16,497 nt of DNA, from positions 1-16,497 of the forward strand of contig NW_003116634.1 of the NCBI RefSeq assembly GCF_000003605.2, in the 5' to 3' direction. Every line of letters starts with the position of its first letter. The first letter of the stretch is position 1. Source of the stretch: Saccoglossus kowalevskii (taxonomy: Eukaryota > Hemichordata > Enteropneusta > Harrimaniidae). The notes beneath the pieces were generated by a model. That model saw only the letters and a list, made by a program, of their open reading frames with translations, searched no databases and was not told where the DNA came from. The translations under genes and the position numbers were made by a program. Below, in pieces: positions 9,041 through 16,497 of this stretch.

Positions 9041-9671
9041 ATGTGTGGCCATACAAAAGATACGAGTAAGACTCGAAAACTACCAATGTGTGGCCATAAT
9101 AAAGATACGAGTAAGACCCAAAAACTACCAATGTGGGGCCATATTAAAGATACGAGTAAGACCCGAAATCTACCAATGTGTGGCCATACTAAAGATACGA
9201 GTAAGACCCGAAAACTACCAATGTGTGGCCATGCTAAAGATACGAGTAAGACTCGAAAACTACCAATGTGTGGCCATACTAAAGATACGAGTAAGACCCG
9301 AAAACTACCAATGTGTGGCCATACTAAAGATACGAGTAAGACCCGAAAACTACCAATGTGTGGCCATACTAAAGATACGAGTAAGACTCGAAAACTACCA
9401 ATGTGTGGCCATACTAAAGATACGAGGAAGACCCGAAAACTACCAATGTGTGGCCATATTAAAGATACGAGTAAGACCCGAAAACTACCAATGTGTGGCC
9501 ATACTAAAGATACGAGTAAGACCCGAAAACTACCAATGTGTGGCCATACTAAAGATACGAGTAAGACTCGAAAACTGCCAATGTGTGGCCATACTAAGGG
9601 GTACAAGTAAGACTCAAAAACTACCAATGTGTGGCCATATTAAGTGAACGAGTAAGACTTGAAAACTACCA
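9041..9671. repeat. 676-bp HOR, third copy (14 monomers, 631 bp)
   Basis: Order K, cataataaag Q variant, W-A-H-A-A-T-V-HI-A-T-Z-J. Matches 5215-5845 in order and length. Private changes: ctgcca at the end of the T unit, ctcaaaaacta in Z where the others read ctcaaaaccta, and catattaag in J where the others read catataaag. Confidence 0.94.
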
Positions 9672-9986
9672 ATGTGTGGCCATACCAAAGATACGAGTAA
9701 GACCCCAAAACTACCAATGTGTGGCCATACTAAAGATACGAGTAAGACCCGAAAACTATCAATGTGTAGCTATATATAAGGATACAAGTAAGACTCGAAA
9801 ACTACCAATGTGTGGCCATATAAAGTGTACGAGTAAGACTCGAAAACTACCAATATGTGGCCATATAACGTGTACGAGTAAGACTCGAAAACTACCAATG
9901 TGTGGCCATACTAAGGATACGAGTAAGATTCAAAAACTACCAATGTGTGGTCATACTAAGGATACGAGAAGACTCGAAAACTACCA
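9672..9986. repeat. Right edge of H1: P-A-C-C-I-R44 linker (315 bp)
   Basis: P with cataccaaag (9672), A ending ctatca (9717), a 46-bp tgtagctatatataagg unit (9762), C (9808), C with tatgtggccatataacg (9853), I (9898) and R44 (9943). Private changes are denser than in the interior linkers, as expected for the margin of a homogenised block. Confidence 0.93.
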
Positions 9987-10164
9987 ATGTGTGGCCATAC
10001 TAAGGATACGAGTAAGACCCGAAAACAACTAATGTATGGCCATATAAAAGGTACGAGTAAGATTCAAAAACTACCAATGTGTGGTCATACTAAGGATACG
10101 AGAAGACTCAAAAACTACCAATGTGTGGTCATACTAAGGATACGAGAAGACTCAAAAACTACCA
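9987..10164. repeat. Diverged domain D2, left part with consecutive 44-bp units
   Basis: After a catactaagg unit ending caacta (9987) comes a tatggccatataaaagg unit with gattcaaaaac, then 44-bp R44 units at 10077 and 10121 with gactcaaaaac. A third 44-bp unit starts the next segment at 10165. A run of consecutive 44-bp units is seen nowhere in the homogenised domains. Confidence 0.88.
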
Positions 10165-10433
10165 ATGTGTGGCCATACTAAGGATATGAGAAGACTCGAA
10201 AACTACTAATGTATGGCCATATAAAAGGTACGAGTAAAACTCGAAAACTACCAATGTGTGGCCATATTAAGGATAAGAGTAAGACTCGAAAACTACCAAT
10301 GTGTGGCCATATAAAGGATACAAGCAAGACTTGAAAACTACCAACGTGTGGCCATACAAAGGAATACGAGTAAGACACAAAAACTACCAATATGTGGCCA
10401 TACTAAGGATACGAGAAGACTCGAAAACTACCA
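10165..10433. repeat. 269-bp diverged duplication, copy 1
   Basis: Six monomers of 44, 45, 45, 45, 46 and 44 bp: R44 (with gatatgag), tatggccatataaaagg with gtaaaactcg, catattaaggataagag, catataaaggatacaagcaag, acgtgtggccatacaaaggaat, and atatgtgg R44. The first four units repeat in the same order 269 bp downstream. Confidence 0.88.
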
Positions 10434-10702
10434 ATGTGTGGCCATACTAAGGATACGAGAAGACTCGAAAACTACTAATGTATGGCCATATAAAAGGTAC
10501 GAGTAAAACTCGAAAACTACCAATGTGTGGCCATATTAAGGATAAGAGTAGGACTCGAAAACTACCAATGTGTGGCCATATAAAGGATACATGTAAGACT
10601 CGAAAACTAACAATGTGTGGCCATACAAAAGGTACGAGTAAGACTCGAAAATTACCAATGTGTGGCCATACAAAAGGTGCGAGTAAGACCCGAAAACTAC
10701 CA
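10434..10702. repeat. 269-bp diverged duplication, copy 2
   Basis: Starts R44, tatggccatataaaagg, catattaaggataagag (with gtaggac), catataaaggatacatg, in parallel with 10165-10343. It then departs into two catacaaaagg units (10613, 10658). The total length of 269 bp equals that of copy 1 although the last two units differ in kind. Confidence 0.86.
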
Positions 10703-11378
10703 ATGTGTGACCATACTAAGGGATACGAGTAAGACCCGAAAACTACCAATGTGTGGCCATATAAAGGATACGAGTAAGACTAGAAAAGTACCAATGTGTG
10801 GCCATATAAAACGTGCGAGTAAAGCTCGAAAACTACCAATGTGTGGCCATATAAAGGATACGAGTAAGACACGAAAACTACCAATGTGTGGCCACATAAA
10901 GTGTACGAGTAAAGCTCGAAAACTAGCAATGTGTGGCCATACATAGGATACGAGTGAGACTCGAAAACTACCAATGTGTGGCCATATAAAGGATACGACT
11001 AAGATCCGAAAACTACCAATGTGTGACCATACTAAGGGATACGTGTAAGACCCGAAAACTACCAATGTGTGGCCATATAAAGGATACGAGTAAGACTAGA
11101 AAAGTACCAATGTGTGGCCATATAAAACGTGCGAGTAAGACTCGAAGACTACCAATGTGTGGCCATATAAAGCATACGAGTAAGACTCGAAAACTACCAA
11201 TGTGTGGCCATATAAAGTGTACGAGTAAAGCTCGAAAACTAGCAATGTGTGGCCATACTAAGGATACGAGTAAGATTCAAAAACTACCAATGTGTGGCTA
11301 TATAAAGGATACGAGTAAGATTCAAAAACTACCAATGTGTGACCATACTAAGGTACGAGTAAGATCCGAAAAATACCA
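10703..11378. repeat. Diverged X block, copy 1 (with internal 316-bp tandem duplication)
   Basis: Diagnostic units in order: a 46-bp gtgaccatactaaggg unit (10703), catataaagg with gactagaaaagta (10749), catataaaacgtgcgag (10794), gacacg (10839), cacataaagtgtacg with aagctcg (10884), catacatagg (10929), and gatacgactaagatccg (10974). A second round starts with the same 46-bp unit at 11019, offset 316 bp, with one unit fewer and some changes (agcatacgag at 11155), followed by two I-like gattcaaaaac units and a 44-bp gaccatactaaggtac unit (11335). Confidence 0.9.
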
Positions 11379-12186
11379 ATGTGTGGCCATACTAAGGATA
11401 CGAGTAAAACTCGAAAACTACCAATGTGTGGCCATACTAAGGTACGAGTAAGACCCGAAAACTATCAATGTGTGGCTATATAAAGGATACGAGTAAGACT
11501 CGAAAACTACCAATGTGTGGGCATACTAAGGAATACGAGTAAGACTCGAAAAGCACCAATGTATGGCTATACAAAAGGTACGAGTAAGACCCGAAAACTA
11601 CCTATGAGTGGCCATACAAAATTTACGAGTAAGACTCGAAAGCTACCAATGAGTGGCCATACTAAGGAATACGAGTAAGACTCGAAAACTACCAATGTGT
11701 GGCCATATAAAGGATACGAGTAAGACTCGAAAACTACCAATGTGTGGCCATATAAAGGATACGAGTAAGACTCGAAAACTACCAATGTGTGGCCTTACAA
11801 AAGGTACGAGACAAACTTGAAAACTACTAATGTGTGGCCATACAAAAGGTACAAGTAAGACCCGAAAACTATCAATGTGTGGCTATATAAAGGATACGAG
11901 TAAGACGCGAAAACTATCAATGTGTGGCTATATAAAGGATACGAGTAAGACGCGAAAACTATCAATATGTGGCCATACAAAATGTACGAGTAAGACTCGA
12001 AAACTATCAATGTGTGGCTATATAAAGGATACGAGTAAGACGCGAAAACTATCAATGTGTGGCCATACAAATGGTACGAGTAAAACTTGAAAACTACCAA
12101 TGTGCGGCCATAAAAAAGGTACGAGTAAGACTCGAAAACTATCAATGTGTCATATAAAGGATACGAGTAAGACGCGAAAACTACCA
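11379..12186. repeat. Diverged segment paralogous to the left end of the window
   Basis: From 11424 the units follow 89-671 in order. Offsets step from 11335 to 11380 to 11515 as whole monomers are gained: one at about 11740 and three at 11920-12054. The three extra units alternate ggctatataaagg with gacgcg and a catacaaaatgtac unit. Lengths include 44-bp (11424), 46-bp (11513, 11649) and 42-bp (12145) units at the same places as in D1. Confidence 0.93.
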
Positions 12187-12986
12187 ATGTGTGGCCATAC
12201 AAAAGGTACGAGTAAGACCCGAAAACTATCAATGTGTGGCTATATAAAGGATACGAGTAAGACTCGAAAACTATCAATGTGTGGCCATATAAAGTATACG
12301 AGCAAGACTTGATAACTACTAATGTGTGGCCATACAAAAGGTACGAGTAAGACTCGAAAACTATCAATGTGTAGCCATACAAAAGGTACGAGTAAAACCC
12401 GAAAACTATCAATGTGTGGCCATATAAAGGATACGAGTAAGAATTGAAAACTATCAATGTGTCATATAAAGGATACGAGTAAATCTCGAAAACTACCAAT
12501 GTGTGGCTATATAAAGGATACGAGTAAGACTCGAAAACTACCAATGTGTGGCCATACAAAAGATACGAGTAAGACTCGAAAATTACCAATGTGTGGCCAT
12601 GCAAAACGTGCGAGTAAGACTCGAAAACTACCAATGTGTGGCCATATAAAGGATACGTGTAATACTCGAAAACTACCAATGTGTGGCCATCCAATAGGTA
12701 CGAGTAAGACCCGAAAACTATCAATGCGTGGCTATATAAAGGATACGAGCAAGATTCCAAAACTACCAATGAGTGGCCATACAAAAGGTACGAGTAAGAT
12801 TCGAAAACTACCAATGTGTGGCCATATAAAGGATACGAGTAAGACCCGAAAACTATCAATGTGTCATATAAAGGATACGAGTAAGACTCGAAAACTACCA
12901 ATGTGTGGCCATATAAAGGATACGAACAAGACCCGAAAACTATCAATGTGTCATATAAAGGATACGAGTAAGACCGAAAACTACCA
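12187..12986. repeat. Diverged units with recurring 42-bp deletion monomers
   Basis: Irregular monomers, mostly catacaaaagg or catataaagg types. The GGC-less gtgtcatataaagg unit recurs at 12457, 12859 and 12946; the last is only 41 bp because gacccg has become gaccg. The 12859 and 12946 copies are separated by one full monomer. Other oddities are ggccatccaatagg (12679), gcgtggctat (12724) and gccatgcaaaacg (12589). This stretch has no counterpart elsewhere in the window that I recognise. Confidence 0.85.
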
Positions 12987-13600
12987 ATGTGTGACCAATA
13001 CTAAGGGATACGAGTAAGACCCGAAAACTACCAATGTGTGGCCATATAAAAGGATACGAGTAAGACTAGAAAAGTACCAATGTGTGGCCATATAAAACGT
13101 GCGAGTAAAGCTCGAAAACTACCAATGTGTGGCCATATAAAGGATACGAGTAAGACACGAAAACTACCAATGTGTGGCCACATAAAGTGTACGAGTAAAG
13201 CTCGAAAACTAGCAATGTGTGGCCATACATAGGATACGAGTAAGACTCGAAAACTACCAATGTGTGGCCATATAAAGGATACGACTAAGATCCGAAAACT
13301 ACCAATGTGTGACCATACTAAGGGATACGTGTAAGACCCGAAAAGTACCAATGTGTGGCCATATAAAACGTGCGAGTAAGACTCGAAAACTACCAATGTG
13401 TGGCCATATAAAGCATACGAGTAAGACTCGAAAACTACCAATGTGTGGCCATATAAAGTGTACGAGTAAAGCTCGAAAACTAGCAATGTGTGGCCATACT
13501 AAGGATACGAGTAAGATTCAAAAACTACCAATGTGTGGCTATATAAAGGATACGAGTAAGATTCAAAAACTACCAATGTGTGACCATACTAAGGTACGAG
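12987..13600. repeat. Diverged X block, copy 2
   Basis: Repeats 10703-11378 at an offset of about 2285 bp: gtgaccaatactaaggg (47 bp, an extra A), gactagaaaagta, aaaacgtgcgag, cacataaagtg, catacatagg, gatacgactaagatccg, then the second 46-bp gaccatactaaggg unit (13305). One monomer present at 11065 is missing, so the offset drops to 2241. Homology stops inside the unit at 13576, after aaggtacgag. Confidence 0.92.
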
Positions 13601-13845
13601 GAAGACCCGAAAACTACCAATGTGTGGCCATATTAAAGATACGAGTAAGACCCGAAAACTACCAATGTGTGGCCATACTAAAGATACGAGTAAGACCCGA
13701 AAACTACCAATGTGTGGCCATACTAAAGATACGAGTAAGACTCGAAAACTACCAATGTGTGGCCATACTAAGGGGTACAAGTAAGACTCAAAACCTACCA
13801 ATGTGTGGCCATATAAAGTGAACGAGTAAGACTTGAAAACTACCA
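13601..13845. repeat. Left edge of H2: tail of a 676-bp HOR
   Basis: Right half of a V unit (gaagaccc), then HI (13620), A (13665), T (13710), 46-bp Z (13755) and J (13801). It matches 5601-5845 at an offset of 8000 bp, including the aaccta ending of Z. The left part of the HOR is absent because the block is fused to diverged sequence. Confidence 0.94.
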
Positions 13846-15061
13846 ATGTGTGGCCATACTAAAGATACGAGTAAGACCCCAAAACTACCAATGTGTGGCC
13901 ATACTAAAGATACGAGTAAGACTCGAAAACTACCAATGTGTGGCCATACTAAAGATACGAGTAAGACCCAAAAACTACCAATGTGGGGCCATATTAAAGA
14001 TACGAGTAAGACCCGAAATCTACCAATGTGTGGCCATACTAAAGATACGAGTAAGACCCGAAAACTACCAATGTGTGGCCATGCTAAAGATACGAGTAAG
14101 ACTCGAAAACTACCAATGTGTGGCCATACTAAAGATACGAGTAAGACCCGAAAACTACCAATGTGTGGCCATACTAAAGATACGAGTAAGACCCGAAAAC
14201 TACCAATGTGTGGCCATACTAAAGATACGAGTAAGACCCGAAATCTACCAATGTGTGGCCATACTAAAGATACGAGTAAGACCCGAAAACTACCAATGTA
14301 TGGCCATACTAAAGATACGAGTAAGACCCGAAAACTACCAATGTGTGGCCATACTAAAGATACGAGTAAGACCCGAAATCTACCAATGTGTGGCCATACT
14401 AAAGATACGAGTAAGACCCGAAAACTACCAATGTGTGGCCATGCTAAAGATACGAGTAAGACTCGAAAACTACCAATGTGTGGCCATACTAAAGATACGA
14501 GTAAGACTCGAAAACTATCAATGTGTGGCCATATAAAGGATACAAGTAATACTCGAAAACTACCAATGTGTGGCCATATAAAGTGTACGAGTAAGACTCG
14601 AAAACTACCAATGTGTGGCCATATAAAGTGTACGAGTAAGACTCGAAAACTACCAATGTGTGGCCATACTAAAGATACGAGTAAGACCCGAAAACTACCA
14701 ATGTGTGGCCATACTAAAGATACGAGTAAGACCCGAAAACTACCAATGTGTGGCCATACTAAAGATACGAGTAAGACTCGAAAACTACCAATGTGTGGCC
14801 ATACTAAAGATACGAGGAAGACCCGAAAACTACCAATGTGTGGCCATATTAAAGATACGAGTAAGACCCGAAAACTACCAATGTGTGGCCATACTAAAGA
14901 TACGAGTAAGACCCGAAAACTACCAATGTGTGGCCATACTAAAGATACGAGTAAGACTCGAAAACTACCAATGTGTGGCCATACTAAGGGGTACAAGTAA
15001 GACTCAAAACCTACCAATGTGTGGCCATATAAAGTGAACGAGTAAGACTTGAAAACTACCA
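13846..15061. repeat. Composite 676-bp HOR with 540 bp of 720-type insert (27 monomers)
   Basis: Starts P-T-Q-W-A-H-A-A like 5846. From 14206 it runs N-A-M-N-A-H-S, a catataaagg unit with aagtaatactcg (14521), C, C, then returns to A-A-T-V-HI-A-T-Z-J from 14656. The 14206-14655 insert is made of 720-type and linker monomers, and the following A-A pair duplicates units already present before it. Total gain is 12 monomers (1216 against 676 bp). Confidence 0.93.
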
Positions 15062-15376
15062 ATGTGTGGCCATACTAAAGATACGAGTAAGACCCCAAAA
15101 CTACCAATGTGTGGCCATACTAAAGATACGAGTAAGACTCGAAAACTATCAATGTGTAGCTATATAAAGGATACAAGTAAGACTCGAAAACTACCAATGT
15201 GTGGCCATATAAAGTGTACGAGTAAGACTCGAAAACTACCAATGTGTGGCCATATAAAGTGTACGAGTAAGACTCGAAAACTACCAATGTGTGGCCATAC
15301 TAAGGATACGAGTAAGATTCAAAAACTACCAATGTGTGGCCATACTAAGGATACGAGTAAGACTCGAAAACTACCA
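15062..15376. repeat. Linker variant P-S-C-C-I, second occurrence
   Basis: Same seven units as 6522-6836 at an offset of 8540 bp, including tgtagctatataaagg (15152) and the catactaagg T unit (15332). I saw no differences between the two. It joins a 676-type HOR to a 720-type HOR, as at the first site. Confidence 0.94.
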
Positions 15377-16096
15377 ATGTGTGGCCATACAAAAGATACG
15401 AGTAAGAATCGAAAACTACCAATGTGTGGCCATACTAAAGATACGAGTAAGACCCAAAAACTACCAATGTGGGGCCATATTAAAGATACGAGTAAGACCC
15501 GAAATCTACCAATGTGTGGCCATACTAAAGATACGAGTAAGACCCGAAAACTACCAATGTGTGGCCATGCTAAAGATACGAGTAAGACTCGAAAACTACC
15601 AATGTGTGGCTATAATAAGGATACGAGTAAGACCCAAAAACTACCAATGTATGGCCATACTAAAGATACGAGTAAGACCCGAAAACTACCAATGTGTGGC
15701 CATACTAAAGATACGAGTAAGACCCGAAATCTACCAATGTGTGGCCATACTAAAGATACGAGTAAGACCCGAAAACTACCAATGTGTGGCCATGCTAAAG
15801 ATACGAGTAAGACCCGAAATCTACCAATGTGTGGCCATACTAAAGATACGAGTAAGACCCAAAAACTACCAATGTATGGCCATACTAAAGATACGAGTAA
15901 GACCCGAAAACTACCAATGTGTGGCCATACTAAAGATACGAGTAAGACCCGAAATCTACCAATGTGTGGCCATACTAAAGATACGAGTAAGACCCGAAAA
16001 CTACCAATGTGTGGCCATGCTAAAGATACGAGTAAGACTCGAAAACTAGCAATGTGTGGCCATACTAAAGATACGAGTAAGACTCGAAAACTATCA
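15377..16096. repeat. 720-bp HOR, 16 monomers, copy in H2
   Basis: Full K-Q-W-A-H-Y-M-N-A-Hn-Q-M-N-A-Ha-S order. Differences from 4001-4720 that I can see: gaatcg for gactcg in the K unit, and ggctataataagg in the Y unit (15602), the latter shared with 3641. The fifteenth unit ends ctagca as in the 4001 copy. Confidence 0.95.
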
Positions 16097-16497
16097 ATGT
16101 GTGGTCATATATAGGATACAAGTAAGACTCGAAAACTACCAATGTGTGGCCATATAAAGTGTACGAGTAAGACTCGAAAACTACCAATGTGTGGCCATAT
16201 AAAGTGTACGAGTAAGACTCGAAAACTACCAATGTGTGGCCATACTAAGGATACGAGTAAGATTCAAAAACAACCAATGTGTGGTCATACTAAGGATACG
16301 AGAAGACTCGAAAACTACCAATGTGTGGCCATACTAGGGATACGAGTAAGACTCGAAAACTACCAATGTGTGGACAAATAAAAGAAACGAGTAAGACCCG
16401 AAAACTACTCAATGTCTGGACAAATAAAGGATACGAGTAAGACTCGAAAACTACCAATGTGTGGGTCATACAAAGATACGAGTAAGACTCGAAAACT
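16097..16497. repeat. Linker module, last copy, cut by window end
   Basis: Order: ggtcatatatagg unit (16097), C, C, I with caacca (16232), R44 (16277), G (16321), E (16366), tctggaca unit (16412), K-like unit (16457, incomplete). The E unit is 46 bp because of an extra T (ctactcaatg), and the last unit reads gtgggtcatacaaag, where a gained base and a lost base cancel out. The array continues beyond the window. Confidence 0.93.

Larger units (their letters stand above)
1..16497. repeat. Satellite array of ~45-bp monomers filling the window
   Basis: The motif TGTGGCCAT followed about 17 bases later by GAGTAAGAC and then GAAAACTACC recurs every 45 bp (range 41-47) from the first base to the last, always in the same orientation, giving about 366 monomers. 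The commonest monomer has 18 A, 10 C, 9 G and 8 T on this strand, so it is about 42% G+C with a strong A-over-T bias. Most monomers carry a TGGCCA palindrome (the MscI site), lost in the W, Y and E classes. No inverted copies and no unique sequence were seen. Head-to-tail arrays with higher-order structure are typical of eukaryotic satellite DNA; a centromeric or heterochromatic location is possible but nothing here proves it. Confidence 0.98.

Noticed and set aside
11468-12057. TATA-box-like tatataaagg words in diverged monomers
   Set aside because: They arise from one substitution in the ggccatataaagg class and recur with the repeat. No other promoter element or downstream gene is present.
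13788-15062. Minus-strand open frame of 424 codons with a hydrophobic repeat suggestive of membrane segments
   Set aside because: It is the complement of the same satellite. Equivalent minus-strand frames appear at each 676-bp HOR copy and are broken by the Z unit.
1-16497. CRISPR-like direct repeats with short variable segments
   Set aside because: No unique spacers: the variable positions are a small set of shared variants, the period is an unbroken 45 bp, and no cas genes are present.
1-16497. CENP-B box as found in primate and mouse centromeric satellites
   Set aside because: The minus strand has ttttcgggtcttactcg, which starts like the box but lacks the required A and the CGGG at the right spacing. 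No variant I saw restores it.
1-16497. Phased A-tract curvature from the gaaaact run in each monomer
   Set aside because: 45 bp is about 4.3 helical turns, so successive A-runs are out of phase. Strong intrinsic curvature is not expected from spacing alone.
1-16497. Transposon or retrotransposon origin (terminal repeats, transposase or reverse transcriptase remnants)
   Set aside because: No non-satellite sequence, terminal inverted repeats or coding remnants seen at domain junctions; the junctions join monomer to monomer.
1-16497. Internal sub-repeat inside the 45-bp monomer (for example a doubled 22/23-mer)
   Set aside because: The two halves show no convincing similarity; only a short TGTG run and scattered TAC words recur.

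Overview
The whole 16.5 kb window is satellite DNA. It is a single head-to-tail array of roughly 366 monomers of about 45 bp, all in the same orientation. I find no non-repetitive stretch and no gene, RNA gene, transposon or CRISPR array that I can support. Every monomer is built on the frame ATG-TGTGGCCAT-(A/T-rich word)-TACGAGTAAGAC-(C/T)CGAAAACTACC, and monomer starts below are given at that ATG. The array looks eukaryotic and nuclear: kilobase-scale higher-order repeats (HORs), concerted evolution, and many variants that look like CpG decay. I cannot name the species or place it (centromeric, subtelomeric or interstitial).

Monomer classes, named by diagnostic words. A: catactaaag with gacccgaaaact. 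T: the same with gactcg. K: catacaaaag with gactcg. Q: gacccaaaaact. W: atgtggggccatatt. N: cccgaaatct. H: catgctaaag (Hn with the N ending, Ha ending ctagca). Y: ggctatac or ggctataat with a Q ending. M: atgtatggcc. S: ends ctatca. C: aagtgtacgag. I: gattcaaaaac. R44: 44-bp unit with gagaagactc. G: catactaggg. E: ggacaaataaaagaa. V: gaggaagaccc. Z: 46-bp unit with aaggggtacaag. J: aagtgaacgag with cttgaaaac. P: gaccccaaaact.

Layout. (1) 1-671 is a diverged domain (D1) with unit lengths of 42-46 bp. (2) 672-9986 is a homogenised domain (H1), almost strictly 45 bp. It is built from a 16-monomer, 720-bp HOR (K-Q-W-A-H-Y-M-N-A-Hn-Q-M-N-A-Ha-S) with exact-length, shortened and expanded copies, a second HOR of 15 monomers and 676 bp (P-T-Q-W-A-H-A-A-T-V-HI-A-T-Z-J), and recurring linkers of C, I, R44, G and E units. 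(3) 9987 to about 13600 is a second diverged domain (D2). It contains a paralogue of D1 and its own 269-bp, 316-bp and about 2.28-kb duplications. (4) About 13600-16497 is a second homogenised domain (H2) that reuses the H1 modules and runs off the window.

Almost every frame contains long open stretches only because 45 is a multiple of 3; the longest would encode 1024 residues of a 15-residue repeat. I treat these as by-products of the period, not genes. The interest lies in the recombination history: chimeric monomers at breakpoints, HOR copies that gained or lost whole monomers, provenance marks linking distant copies, and young homogenised blocks lying between older diverged blocks.
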